The notes under the pieces: generated by a model | What the model was told of the DNA's origin: nothing | The model's database searches: none | What the model saw: only the letters and a program-made list of their open reading frames with translations | Origin: Trogon surrucura | Taxonomy: Eukaryota; Chordata; Aves; Trogoniformes; Trogonidae | Direction: 5' to 3' | DNA length: 64,000 bases | Assembly: GCA_020746105.1 (NCBI GenBank) | Contig: CM036622.1 | Span: 18,763,487 to 18,827,486 of the forward strand | Program-made: the position numbers and the translations under genes | In this document: positions 28,101 through 41,500 of the stretch, one piece after another | Position numbering within the stretch: position 1 is the stretch's first letter | Layout of the letters: each line of letters opens with the position of its first letter

Positions 28101-30320
28101 TCAGCAAGTCTAGGAGGAACTATCTAGATGAAGAAGAGTCAGTCCAGGCTGAATCCAGGCAAAATCAAAGTGTATCTGGCTAAAAGGGGATACACTTTGA
28201 AGAACTGGCCAAACCATTGTCACCACCCTTCCTCAAATATATACAGCCCTTATCAATCAAAGTTGCGTCTGATTCCCTGCTAAACTTGGATGATCAAATT
28301 TGAAGCAATTCACAGAAATGCTTTCTCTCGCCTTCAGCTCACTAGGAAACTGTCATTTCCTTGTTGATGGGCATCTTACCCCAGAAATTTGTGCAGTTGT
28401 CACTTCCAGCCTCAACCCCTGTGATGAAGTGGAATCTGAAACCTGTGAATGGATCCAGAAGGTGACTGCTGACTTTTTCCATAGTGTAAGGTGCTTTTAG
28501 CACAGTATGTCTGAAGTCAAGTCCCTCAGCAGGCTTCCGCTATCGCTCAGTACCTGTTTGCTGCCTTGGCCATAATTTTCAAAGCAACTGAAGTAATGTC
28601 ATGGACAGCTGTGCATCTCTGATGTGCTTTAGATCAGGAGGTTCGGGGAAAATTGTGTGAGAACTACTCACAATATGAATCTGATTTTGCTTTGCTATGT
28701 CTGCACCTCCTGCCAATGTAATCCTGCTGTGGAATGCTCTGCTGGATTCTGATCATCTTCATGAAATATTGCAGTTTTCCCCATGTGATTGGGTGGAGGA
28801 GAGAGGGAGCTTATTGCCATAAATGACACAATTCAACAGCTGTTTTTATTCCGTAATCCCCTCCTCTTTTCTCTCAATTTTCTCCCATCAAAAAAAAAAA
28901 ACCACCAAAAAAACCCAGAGCTCCCACATAGCATGTGCAGAGTCCCATCCAGGCAACCGAGGAGTTTACTACTGCTTTTGATGTCCTGTGGAAGGTACTT
29001 AGATAGTTACTTGCTCTGTTTAGGATTTAAGCTCATTTTTTCACATTCAAGCTCTTTCCAACTTCAGTTACTTTTATTTCACAGGAGACCATAAATGTTT
29101 TCAGGTAACCTGAGTTTTAAAACGGCATGAATTCTGAAGTATCATGAGTGAAACCTCCAGAGGGCAAAAGTCAGTTCATGTGGTATATTTACTTGGCTGT
29201 CTGTGGAATACAATTTGTTTCAAAATGCTTAAATACAGAGATGTTCTCTGCTGCTTCAGACTTGATTTGTGGTTGTTAAGATACTGTGTTTCTGATGTGA
29301 CAACAAAAATTTTTGTGTTAGTCAAATAGAGACCACTGCTTTATTTAGAACGAAAACACAGGAGGGTGGAAGGAGGCAGTATTTAGAGCTTGCTTGTAAA
29401 ATGGTTAAATAGTTTAATATTTGGGGTTATTTTGACATACGACTAAATCCAAGGGAGTGCAGGTCAAACCACTGTAGAGAGGGTGGTTTTCATATGATAG
29501 TAAAGAATGTGAATCAAAGTAAACAGAGGTGATAGGAATACTCCATCAAAAAGCATGTTTTTCTTTGGAGGCCCAGGAGAGTAAGGGTTGACACAGAAGG
29601 CTTAGATGGAAGTGAGGATAGGCTGTTACTGCACTGAGGCCAAGATTTCAAAATGCATGCAACAGTATGTAAAGTGTGCAGCAAAAATGCTTTTGGCCTT
29701 CAGAGTATAAATTACACCTGAGTCAGTACTTCCATCACAAGGAAAATACATAGGCAAACTGATTTGCCTCCTGTATTTTTCATTTTAGAGTATCTTGTAC
29801 ATCTATGAAGCCCATGGCCAAAATTTTACCCGGCTATATGGACCAGACTCAGATTTTGGAGCCTAAAGGCTGGAGCTTAAGTTGTGAAGCACCCTGGGAA
29901 ACCGGGAGTGACTTTGAATTAAACCGAGCAATAGATCTGCCTGGAATTCATACGACACAAAGGCAGCTGTAAATTTGTGGCTAACACAGATTTCTGTGGA
30001 GAGGAGGATTACAAACTCATTCACACCAGTCAAGGGTTGTTGCCTTGGTTGTTCATATAGCAAGAGAGCTGTTGTGTGTCTGTAAAGCCCTCCCTCAGTT
30101 TCCCTTTCCATCACCATTCCGACTGCATTCATTTCTGGCTAAGGGACATACACTGGCAAAACAAAGCCTTGCTATGCTTTGGGACAACCTCACAGCCTAA
30201 ACTGAACATCTGATTAATGTAATTAGTTCACAAAGTAGATGAAATAAAGGCTGGTAGAAAAGATGTATTTATGTATGACTGTTTTGGGAGTGGGGCCTGC
30301 CTTTTTGCTTCTGTGTGTTC
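22148..30320. other. 8 kb intergenic AT-rich block without a supported gene
   Basis: No ORF over 120 codons and no recognisable protein family. The 119-codon frame at 24,665-25,024 has no motif and no visible splice context. T-rich runs near 25,262-25,290 and an A/C-rich patch near 28,889-28,918 are the only low-complexity features. I see no interspersed repeat I can name. Confidence 0.55.
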
Positions 30321-30385
30321 GGTGAGTTGGGCCAGATGATCTTTCAAGGTCCTTTCCAACCTGGCCTGTTCTGTGATTCTATAAT
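30321..30385 (+). mobile_element. CR1 LINE 3'-end fragment, plus orientation
   Basis: The text GGGCCAGATGATCTTTCAAGG, then TCCTTTCCAACCTGGCCTG and finally TTCTGTGATTCTATAATT is the typical CR1 3' terminus, with the ATTCTRTG octamer end. Only about 65 bp remain, a strong 5' truncation of the kind usual for CR1. Confidence 0.85.
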
Positions 30386-30967
30386 TAAATGAATGGTTTG
30401 ATCTATCTCACATATGTCACAACTGCAAGAAAAAGAGAAATAATAATTCCAAACTGCCACTGTTGTAGAAAAACTGTGTAGATAGGCAGGCAGGCACATC
30501 CAGCACAGACATTTCTTGTGGGAGCCATTCATGGGAAGCGTCATAGTGCTTATTGCTGGGGAGAATGGACCGCCCAGAGAGTTTAAACAAGGCATTTGGT
30601 ATGAGGTTAATTAATAAAATTCCCACAAATACTTTAGCATAAATTTCTACATCCCTACCAGACTGGAGTTGTTTGTCCCAAGACATGAGGCTGAAGCCAT
30701 GGCTCTTCCTTTCTGCCATGCATAGAGGAATGTCTGCAAGAAATCCAGATAAATACAAGTTAAAAGAGTCTGGTGCAAATAGCAGAGAAGCTCTGAGAGA
30801 AGGAAAGATTAGTCAAAACCAAGAAAGCTAAAGAATCTCACTTTCCTAGTAGCCATGGATTAGAGAATTGTTCTGCTCGGAGCCCACAGCCAGTGAGAAG
30901 AAGCAGCTGGAGCTAGACAGACAGAGCTGCTGTCCGCACTTTTCCTACTATTCTCACGCTGTCTCAG

Positions 30968-31300
30968 AGATTCCTGGAATTTATGGCCAGAAAGGACTAT
31001 TAGTTAATTTAGTCTGACCCACATTTTTTTATTCTGACTTACTCCAGTAACGTGTGTTTTGTTGCAACACATCTTCTCAAACCGAAGACATCAAAAAATG
31101 CAGAATCCACCACTGCCTGCACCAGTTTGTCCAACTGTTGATCATCCTCACAATTTTAAAAAGAAAATATCTTATTTTGAAGGCATCTCTTTTAAGCTTC
31201 TGGTAATTGGTTATGTGTGATATTTTTCTGGTATTTTCTCCAGATGAGGGTAATTAATGGAGACATCTCAGTCTTGTTCTAGGTAGCCCTCTCCTACTTG
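30968..31300 (-). mobile_element. Ancient, highly diverged CR1-like LINE fragment, minus orientation
   Basis: The left end reads GATTCCTGGAATTTATGGCC then AGAAAGGACTATTAG...TTTAGTCTGACCC, the reverse complement of the 3' end of old amniote CR1 families ('ggccagaaaggaccattaggatcatctagtctgacc'). Further right, CAGAATCCACCACTGCCTGC, CCAACTGTTGATCATCCTCAC and a block around 31,150-31,215 ending TTCTGGTAATTGG follow that family in the same order. The right boundary is approximate. The element is much more diverged than the CR1 copy at 62.7 kb, which suggests an older insertion. Confidence 0.65.
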
Positions 31301-34300
31301 TGAAGGTGACTTCCCACATGAATTAATTAATCTATAGAAGCATAAACCAGGAGTAAAACTATCTAAAAGTGTCCATGGAGACACAGCATTCGCTTAACTC
31401 AAGTTTTGTGTTCTGCTTAGCACAGAAGACTCCCCCTAATCACCATCCTTCTGTAGAGACCTTGCTGCAGTACACCTCCTGTATCACCATGGACTTGTCA
31501 TTCTGTCCCTCACCATTCATCCAGCCTTGTAAGACTATAACCCTTTCAGGTAATAGCTGTACTTTCCTTGTATTTCCATTTATTTTTGTACAATAGCTAG
31601 TGCCAATGTCCTGATCTCATTTGTGTGTCTGTGTAACAGTGAACACTAATAATTGATGAGAAAGCTCTGACGAGAACAAGGAAATGCCACTGTTCTTCAG
31701 TCTCTGCAGGTGGAAACACACATGCTTTGTAAGCTCTTCAAATCTAACCACTGGCCACACCTTCCATCTATATATGATCATTTCTAATGGATATGGAAAA
31801 CATCCACAAGAAAAATAACATAAGAAAACAAGCTACTGTGTTTAGTTGTTTAGTTACCTATGTCACTGTTTTCATCTCCAGCTGTTCTGGTTAATCTTTT
31901 GAACCCTGCTACAAAAGCTGCTCTGTTCTTTATAGAAGGATAGTAACAAGAGTCATCATAGCTATTGTCAGTGCTTCTAAAACCCAAAAAGTTAATGAAA
32001 ATATAAATTGCATGTTTTCTTTAGTGAGACAGTTGCATTATTTTGAAATTTATTTTTTTAACTCAAATCTGGAGATGGTTATACAGGACAGCTTGAAATT
32101 AAACTTTAGTGTTTTTCTAATTATTCCTCCATTCAATCTTTTTAGAGGCAAAATGGAGTGTGCAGGAGGAACAAGAGTGGCAGTAAAAACAAAAAGATAA
32201 ATGCTTGAGAAAATTCTAAATATTTTTGAAATACTTTAATGGAAGGTCCTTAGGGAATGAAATACTGTTCCCTTTCAAAGTACACCAAATATGTATTTTT
32301 TACATTTCCTATAAAGTCTTCACCAAATCTCAGTCCCTTCCAATGTCATGGATAAGAGGAACTCCTGGGGAATATGGCACTAAGCAGGTTGATCCAACAG
32401 ATCTTCTGAGAAAAAATATAAAAAAATCCTTATTCTGCAACTTCCTGAGATCAGAGAAACCATCTATATTTGCTGTTTCCCTGATTTCCTTCCTTTGTGG
32501 AACAGTGACACGGTGGGGGTGATTTCTCAGGGTTGACACAACAAATGAATGCATGAATCCAGTGCCTATGGTTTATCCTGAAGGAAAACAGCATTCCTGA
32601 TCAGCCGAGCAACAAGACTTGCTTATGCTCCCAACATGAGAGTTCTTGCTACCCGGTCAGACTTCAGTGGTTTAAGATCACTGACATTAGAAACTACAAA
32701 ATGTCTCAAAGTAAATAACAATATGTTACAGCGCCTGGGAAAAGGCTTAGTATTTTGCTCTAGTATTAAAAGCAGCACCTTGCCAGGTGAGGTAGAGGAG
32801 TACTAATATTTTCACCCTTTCCAGAAAGATTCACACTGAATCCTAATTGTCCAATGCAGTTGACGTTAGCAAAGACAAATAAATCCATAGATGTCTCTTG
32901 TAAGACACTGATTTCATCTATTTGGTTCTGATTGCAATTCAAGAACCTCTGAGAAAGGCGTCATTTGTTCAAGGAAGAAGGTGGAACACCTTTGAATTTG
33001 ACCGCCCATATCCTATTCTTTGTCACAGCTCAGAGAGAGACCCGGTCACCTGTGGGAATTAACTGCTAATGAAACTGAAAAAGTGCTTGAACTTAACACT
33101 AACCTCATTACAGTCGGTTTTAAACAATGCATTTGTGCAGTGCTCCATCTGAACAAGTCATAGATGTGCAGCACTCTTCTCCTCCAAAGGAAGGCCAGAT
33201 GGCACTGTTGCAAAATCTCTTGCTAACTCTGTTAATTTGTGTGTGTAAACTGGCAGTCCTTATAGACCTGCCTATTGTCACCGGTGAGCCCTCTCTTTCT
33301 AGTTCTCACCAGTAAAAGTTGCTTTCCTGTCTTTAATCTCTCTATGAAACCATTGTAGGTAAATCTGCTGTCACAGCAATCAGACAAAATATTGTACAGT
33401 GCCAAGACTTTATGCTACGAATGAATTCTCAGCACAGCACTCTCCAAGAACATCTTTCCACCCAGTTAAAAAGGGGCAGGAATTCTTCTCTCATTTCCTT
33501 TGGCCGTCTCTCCAACAACCCTTTCCCTAATGAAAACAATTCTGTTGCAGATTATTTTGCCTGAATCTACTTTACTGAAAGAAATTATACATATTAAGGG
33601 TTTTAAAGCACATTGGAAAGGTGCTATAGAGGAAAGAAAAGACATAGGAGGTAAAAGCCAGGACAAGGTATGGTTTGTGAAAGAGAAAATAAGCCAAATA
33701 TCCACTTGTTCCCAAATACCTAGCAGCTCACAGAACTTTATAATCTGATTTTATTTTATTTCCATTTTAAGGTCAGGAAACATTTTTTTTCTGTTAATTG
33801 TACATGTACCTATACTGAGGTACTGCCATCAGCTTGAACAGTCTTCTTGCACTAGAAGATGTAGAGAAACTAACTCTCCCATAAAAAGAAATGTACAACT
33901 GAAGGAAAAGCTTCACTGGAAGGGGCTCACCTCTCCCTCTGTCCTGTGGTGCCGGGTGTTGTTCTGCACAGGTTGCCCAGAGGACTGTTCTGGTGGCTCT
34001 GAAAGAGGTGCACAGAGGTGCAGTGCTGTTTCTCTTGAAGGAATAATTATGGTTTCTTAGGGAATTCAATTCTTCCCTTTTTTAAGGATTATTTCATCTA
34101 GACAATAAATATACTAGTCTCTTGAATGGTAAAGAGAGTCCTCATGTGCTGTCATAAATATTTACTTGTGCAAGTACTGTGATGGGGTTGTTGGTAGAAG
34201 CTTGAAGCATTTCACTATGGCACAGTGCTAAGGAACTTACAGAAAAGCTGATTTCTGGACAGAGTTAAAAGCATGACCTTGGTAACAAAGGACTTCACTT

Positions 34301-36475
34301 TACCTATGTACTCCTCTGCTCGCTTTCCAGTTGCTGAAAAATGTCTCACATAGTTATGTGAGCTTCACAGTGCCACTGTACTGTGTTGCTGACCCCTTCA
34401 AAAATGCTCCCTGCCCCTTTAGTAAATGTGAAAGTATTCTAAATGTCTTTTTTTTCCAGCATGGACATGTAGTAGCTCGTTCCTTGCAGAACCCTTTTTG
34501 TGTGTGTTGAAATCTTAGATCTTTTGCCTATACTCACAGTATACTCCGTAACAGAACTGAGAAGTGGCCATAAGTAACCACATGTATTTATTCCTCTTTT
34601 CTTCTTTGCACAGCCAAACCTGCATGCATAGCAGCTTGACATGACAGGTGCTGCTGCAAACTGTGAATTTTCCCAGGGCTCTGTTCTGATCTCTTAAGTC
34701 TGATAAAGTCTTTTTGTTCATGTTGCTTTTCTAAGCACTTAAAAACCAGCTGTCACTATTGGGCCTCTGAAATGAAATTCATGTATACAAAGATTTCCTT
34801 CTCCCAACACCATGAAGTTTCACACAGACCCCAAACAGAAACTGCTATTCTGTTTCCGAGGCTGACAGCAGCCCCGGAGCATCACATAGTGTTGTGGAGG
34901 AGCACTAGGTTAGTAATCAGAGATCACTGAGACTGCTTAACGCTGACCACAGCCACCCACTGCTATGATAGTGTTTCTTTCTACATGGCTGGAGAAGCGA
35001 CTGTTTATACAAATAAACTTTATCACAGTTTTGCCAGGAAATTGCTTAAAGTGTATCCGAAGCTGAGCATGTTCAAGTTGAGCTCATTTCATTTCGAGCC
35101 AACTGCTGTTTCTGTGCTGCTCAGTGAGCACAACCCATTCAATTTTAATTTTGTTACAAACAAACAAACAAAGATAACTAATAACATACGCTTTAGAGTG
35201 ACTCTTTTTCCTAGAGGAAGATGCTTTCCAAAATCCTTTCCAAAACAGAGCTGAGAGCAAAATCTGTTCTAAAAGCCCCTGTGGGGAGTGATGTGCTATG
35301 CATACATTGCTGTCCTCTCCTTTGGACACCCAGTGTTCTAAGCTATCCAGTCCACTGTCAGCTCTCACTTACTTGGATCAGATCTTGACTTTACATAATG
35401 GCAGAAACATAAAAATTATTGCCTTGGAATGGCTTCACAGTCTACTCTTATCTGTTATTCTATCTCAGTGCTAAATCTATTAGAGGAAACAACCCACTAC
35501 AGCAGAAGCAACTATTAGAATGTATCAAACAAGGGCTTTTTTTTGGATCTATTTGTTGAATTCATGCTAAATAAAGAAGGCCATGTGCCTAATGAAATAT
35601 ACCGGGATCACAAAATGAAGATTTCTACAGAGCTAAGGTGTTTTGTTGGCAACAAAATGTTAGGCATGTAGGAAAATTCTTGAAAATTCCAGTTGACATT
35701 GATCTTATGCATAGGACCTAAATCAGTGTCAAGAAAGCAAGAGTCTACTGACTTCAGTGGGACAAAAGTCTGGCCTTAAGTATTCTACCCACAGAGTTTT
35801 CAAAACTATCTAGAAATGGAGCTAAACCAGACCCCAAAAGTTTGAGGAAGTGTTAGTTGGAAGACAAACTTTGCAGCTGAGCTTTGATCTGGATGGAACA
35901 AGCCCAAACCTAGGATGAGATCTCCTGTGAATGCTGAGGAAAGCTGCATTTGGATCCAGATTCAGACTTGACAGCTTGAGGCCCATCTCCTAAAATGGTG
36001 TAGATGAAGGACAGAAATGGCTGCCTGCTGTAAAAGGAGGCAGAAAGCACCCCACCAGCTGCAACCTCTGAGCAGCCGAGCTGCCCATGCACAGTAGTAC
36101 GAACACGACAGGCGTAAGCCCACAAGGAAGTCTCTGTGGTAAACTAGTTTGCAAAAGCTGAAAGTGGTGTGCATCCTCTGTAGCACAACAGCAGAAGGTT
36201 ATTCTGTGGCTGATGCAAAACAACCTCTAATTCCTATCTAGGGCTGCAAATGCAGCCCTTGCAAAATATGCTTTAGGCTTTGAAACCAAATGGTTTGAAA
36301 CCATGCTGGTTCCTGCTTATTGCGTATAGGCTTACCCCCTCTATCAGCACCTGCCAGTTCTCAGTTATCACCACTTCTTTCACACCTGGAAGCTCTTGTT
36401 GCCTGTCTATGATTGGCATCAAGTTGCAAGAAGTAAGTGGTGATATTAGCATGCCCCAGATGAGTCACATTTCAT
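31301..36475. other. 5 kb intergenic block without a supported gene
   Basis: Only short, motif-free ORFs are present. An AAAC run lies near 35,157-35,171. Text near 35,715-35,780 (TAAATCAGTGTC, then TGACTTCAGTGGGACAAAAG and TCTGGCC) resembles phrases common in worn ancient amniote repeats, but the match is too weak to call. Confidence 0.5.
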
Positions 36476-36575
36476 AAAATCATAGAATGGCCTAGGCTGG
36501 AAGGGACCTTAGAGATCATTTTAATCCAGCCTCCCTGCCATGGGCAGGGACGCCTCTCAACATTTGATGCTACAG
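36476..36575 (-). mobile_element. CR1 LINE 3'-end fragment, minus orientation
   Basis: AAATCATAGAATGGCCTAGG, then CTGGAAGGGACCTTAGAGATC and later AATCCAGCCTCCCTGCCATG form the reverse complement of a CR1 3' end. The octamer end lies at the low-coordinate side. About 100 bp are left, and the right boundary is approximate. Confidence 0.85.
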
Positions 36576-36739
36576 ATGTCTTCTTAAAAGTCATTGACAG
36601 GAACACTGCAAAGAGAATGATGCTTACACCTGAAAGGCCAAGTAGAAGACAACATACTAGAGTTATGAAGTACATATATAATTTCTTGTGCTTTCCACCT
36701 GGGAAGTAAAGTATGCTTTACATAACCTAACATATGAGT

Positions 36740-36835
36740 CTCATCCACATTGTGGTGTAGTAATTATTGCTTCCATGTTGCACATGAGAAAACATGTCCA
36801 CAGAGGTATGAGTTATCCCCTATCTTGTCCCTTCG
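36740..36835 (-). mobile_element. Possible MIR SINE fragment, minus orientation
   Basis: TTATTGCTTCCATGTTGCAC then ATGAGAAAACATGTCCACAGAGGT parallels the reverse complement of the MIR 3' half ('ttatcatccccattttacagatgaggaaactgaggcacagagaggt'). Several mismatches remain, and MIR is scarce in birds, so the call is tentative. Confidence 0.35.
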
Positions 36836-36840
36836 TGTGC

Positions 36841-37959
36841 CACACAGAAAAGTCAACAACAGAAACCAAAATAGATATACATCCTTGTCTAAAAACCTGA
36901 TCAGTGCTGTAAGTAGAAGGACTATTTTCTTCAGGTCATAATGATCATTCACAAGAAATGAAACTTACCTGTGCTCCACCATGCATTCCAGCTGAGGATC
37001 TCTGAGCACTTCACAGGATGGGTTGTCTCTTAGTCTGTGAGAATCATTGGATTTCTTCTGATTCTTAGAAACTTGTATTACTCTATGGAGAGAGGTGCAG
37101 GCTGTCAGCATGCATGGTGCAACTGTGATAGTTTGTAGCTTGAGGGGTTTATTCCGATGCAAAATAATAGTTTTTTGCAAAAAATGGCAGGAGAAAACAA
37201 GACTCAGGTCCTTCTAGTGGCTGCCGCCAGCTGTTATCTCCAGTGGAAGACTACAAGATGAGTTACGCCTATGGCTATTTGACTGCAGTGAGGTGAGGGT
37301 CTACATATCTATGTAGAACAGGTGCAATGGTACCTTGCTCCCTTCACCACCTCTATGAGCTGCCTGCCTTCTGGTTGCCATGAAGCCCCTTCAAAGGCAT
37401 GAGGTGGGTGGACAGTAAGCAGAAAACAGGAGTGCAATGGGGCTTGGTTCCATGCTCCAGCTATATCGTGCAACACGACTGCAGCTGGCCCCATTTGTCA
37501 TGGCACGTGGCAGAAATTGCGACTTTGAGGAGATGTTCTGCGTGACTGAAGACTTTTGGAGCCTGTGTGCTAAATGATTGGGCTGACAGCCACGTCTGGC
37601 TTGGTATGGGGAAGGAAAGGAACAATACTCGAGCTGTCTGTAAATCCGTTCTTTGCCAGATTCTTATTGTTCTCACCGACACCCAAGAGGATGAACAGCA
37701 TCAAAACTAATAAAAAGCAGCAGATAGATATCCAAGTTCTTAAAGAGTCCATGACAGCACTTTTTCAATGTGTACTGTAGAAAGGCAGTGATGAAAAGCC
37801 TCTTGTCAATGATTTTATGATTGTGGCACCAGCAAACTTTAATCACAGTATTAAAGGCAATTTAGTGCTAAAAATCATGTTTACCTTTTAAATTCTTTTG
37901 CCCACTGCAGCTAAGAAAGGAAACAAATTCAGCAACAGCCTAGTAGGTGTTTTAGATTG
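36841..37959. other. Intergenic block without a supported gene
   Basis: Short ORFs only, without motifs. I see no repeat I can name. Confidence 0.5.
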
Positions 37960-38577
37960 CTTTTTTTTCTTCTTGAATCTTTATTGATTTTAAGAAACTT
38001 TACACAAGATACTGTATAAAAGCTTCCAGAAGAGTCATGGAGGATGATCCGCACTGATGGGCAGGGACACGTACCCCAGCATTCCTTCGAGGGGTACAGC
38101 ATCACAAAGCAAGTATGACAAACCCTGCCAGCTGAGGCTGCTGCCCAACAAGTGGACTGAGCAGGCCAAGCCAGCAGCAGCAGCTGGCAGGAGCCCAGAG
38201 AGGCTAGAAATAGCAGCAGGGAGACCGAAAGAAGAGGACTCAGGAACTGGAAGGACAAAGTGAGACAATGCACTAATGCAAGAGGGAAGGCAGGACAGAA
38301 AGGAGGGGCTCAGAGACTGAAACATCTTGCTACAGCTCTGGATTATGGTAAAAGTCCGCTTGTGTTTTAGCTTCCAGTTCAGTTCCACGGAAGACAGATC
38401 ATTGTTGAAGTCAGGGTAAGCTCTGGTAACCTGGCTCTGAGCGTAAGTTAGTCTAAACCACAATTGACCCCTCTGAGTCTCCCAGGGAGAGTGTGTCAAA
38501 CAACTCTGGGAGAGCATCTCGGCACAACATTCACCTGGGCTAATGATCCAGTCCCTGGGAAACGTGGAAGAGTTCAC
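37960..38577 (-). other. 180-codon ORF followed by AATAAA and an A-rich tract; possible processed pseudogene or transcript end
   Basis: The minus strand has an open frame from an ATG at 38,577 to a stop at 38,035. About 50 bases past the stop lies AATAAA (minus strand, 37,985-37,980), and some 12-20 bases further the strand reads AAGAAGAAAAAAAAGC. This arrangement of ORF, short 3' UTR, polyadenylation signal and A-tract is what a retrocopied mRNA or a real last exon looks like. The predicted protein is rich in Ser and Leu, with a hydrophobic Leu/Ala/Ser stretch in its C-terminal half, and I recognise no family. A second minus-strand frame of 114 codons (38,273-37,929) overlaps it. No clear target-site duplication is seen. 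Chance remains the simplest explanation. Confidence 0.2.
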
Positions 38578-41500
38578 CGCCAGGGCAAACTGTGGGACAG
38601 CACTGTAAGATGTTTAGCACGCTCATGAATCAATTTGTGCCCTTGCTGCAAGTTAAGAACATTTTTGCAGTGAAAATAGGATTTATACTCGCTGATATGC
38701 CACTAAGCTTCATGAGCAGATCAGAAAGGAGTGGAAGCAGGTTCTGTACAGGAAGCCAAGCTCATTCTGCAGCACCAACTCCAGTTCAGCTATGCCCTGC
38801 CAGAACCACACACATTATAATTGCACAGGTAGAAAAAAAATGGACCTCAGTGCTATGGCTTTTCCCAGGGCTTTACATATCAACTTACCAGCACATCTGA
38901 GAATAGCTAGAAGAAATTGTTGAGGGAGTTAATGGAATGGAGACCAGCCTAGGCTGGGACTCTTCATTGTGGTTAACAGGGTAAATAATACAGCTGTAAA
39001 GTATATTATTGCACTCATATTTCACAATGCCCTTTATCCTGGGCCTTGGACTACAAGACACTATATGAGACCCAGAAGTTTCATCACTGATAAATTAACT
39101 GAGTGTGGTTGTTACTGGTTGTGAAACTAATAGTCAGAAACTTCTGAATGAATGAATTGTGAACACACAAATACACAAGCAGACACACTTTTGAAGAAGC
39201 AGGTTGTTAAGTCTAGCAGTACCATAGTTTGAAATAGCAGTAATTGCAAATATGTTGAAAAATTTATTTCTTTTAAAAATAGTCTGTAATTTACACCCAG
39301 AGGAAAAGTCAACAGGGATAAATTAAAACACTCAACAAATAAACTGAAAGAAAAGAAGGAAAGATGTATTGGCAAATACGAGAAATAAGGGAAAGGAACC
39401 CAAGGAAAAGAAGCAAAAAAGGCAAAAAAAATGAAGGAAGACATGCCAGTTCAGAACAGCATGCCCTTTAAAGGAAAAACATTGAAATCATACAAGAGTA
39501 ACATCATGCAGACAGCTGTAAATTATTTTTCATCTGTGATGAGCATTACTGAAGTTTTTTTTTAAATCTTTTCTTATTTTTCAAAGAAAGGTAAAGATGA
39601 AAACCAGGCTAACATTTATGGCAAGTAAATACATGCTTCAAAGGTCAAGTACTGTAAAAACACTTCAGAAAATTCAGTCTGACTTCAACAGAATCTCCTC
39701 AGTCATTAATGAGCATCACTACAGCTTTCTGTACACCATCCCACTCTGTTGCCTGGCTGTCTTGTTCACCATAAAGCCTACAAACTCCTCAATTTCTAAG
39801 CAATTTTTTATCAGATGGGCAGTGGTCCCTCAGGACAGGAGGAATGCAACTGCTGCATGATTCAAACTGTGGTAGGACCGGACAAGGTGTGTCCTTAATA
39901 GATAAGGATGCATGCAAAGAGACAAGAAATATTCACTCATGCTCTCATCCCTCATCAGTCTCAGTTTTACCTTGATTGCTTGTAGGAGAATTATGAAATC
40001 ACTTTCTCCAGTCATTGGTCACCAGAGACACGAAGATTTTTTTACAGACAGGGTGAAGTTGAGCAAGAGATGTTATACACTTTTATATAGAAGGAAAGAC
40101 TAACTTTAAACCAGCAATGCTCATTAGTTCCCTCACTGCAGCCAATATCTACACATAGAACCTGGGGAATCGACACTCCAGAAATGTCAAATTGACAGAA
40201 AACACATTGTTATTTCACCACAGACAGTGGAGTCGGTCATACATCTTTTATTAACAGCGAAGCATCTGATTCTCAGTTAAGGACGGTTTATAACACTTTT
40301 AATATTGTAAAAGGGTGTAAAATGGGTGTAAATTGTACTAAAGCTCTTTCTAATAGCCCCTGTGTTGTTATAGTGATGCAGGAGAGCCCTGAGTGTCACC
40401 AAGGCTGTGGATTAACAACCACTCCCTAATCCTTACAGAAGTCTTTAATGCCCCCAAAGCTTGTCACAATCTACCAGATAGAGATGGTATCCTTTACAGC
40501 TAATTGAGAGTTTCAGGTGAGCACTATGTAATTTTCAATGCTCAGCTCTAGCCAAGAGTTGAAACTATTGGTAGCAGCCCGTCTAGTCTGGTCTGAGTTG
40601 TGCCCAAGATTCAGGGCTGGTAAGACTGCACCTGCCACCTGGGGAGATGTTATACCAGCTAGGAGATGTGGGAGACTGTGGGTGCATAGCCTGAAAATGC
40701 GGCTCACAGACTAGTTTGGCGATGTCCTCAGTCATAGAAGAGGAAAATAGCAAAAGTGAATTATATTAGCTGAGTTATTTGCAAGCCACATTTAGCTCAT
40801 TTGTTAGCTCAGGGTTAGCTGTGTTGAAACAATATCCAACTCCCAAGGCATTCTGGAACCTCCTGTACTGCTTGTTTCTGACCTTTAAAGCACAGTAGCC
40901 ACCTCCTGTGACCACAGATCATAAAGTTGCCTTGCAGATAAAAATTACAGAACCATGCGTTTCCTTCTTGAGAGGAACAGCTGTGCTATTGCAAATAAAT
41001 TTGTTTAAAGATCCTGGTCAAATGAGTCAGTTTAACATCATCAGTGTACTGAATTCCTGAATAACATAGACATGATCTTCTCCTCAGTGGGGTGGGAGGA
41101 TACTTTCCTCCGTTCCGGGGCTTTGCGGTTGAAGTATTGGGAGTCTTTCAGATTAGATTTAGGGATATACTTTATCATAGATTCACAACTTCGTTTGGTT
41201 CCAGTGGGAAAAAGGAAACAGAAGGGCCTCTTGTGTCATGCTACTTAGGCTCTTTGATAGCTTCAGATATTTTCTGAGGCTTGGAATCAAATGTTCAAAT
41301 TCTTTCTAATGAAGAGTCTAAAATAACAAGCTTTGGTGATAAGAAATACCACAAATTATGTGGTGGTGGAGGTAGGTTACACGGGTAACCATATTTCTGA
41401 GCAACTTAAATTATCTTCCAAGTATATCAGTAACAATTTGGTTCCATGTCTTTTAAAAATGCCACTTCATCTAGACTTCGTTGTACTAGTTCTTTGTACA

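Noticed and set aside
38937..38962. CR1-like phrase (GGAGACCAGCCTAGGCTGG)
   Set aside because: Only about 20 bases resemble a CR1 end. The adjacent octamer and downstream blocks are missing.
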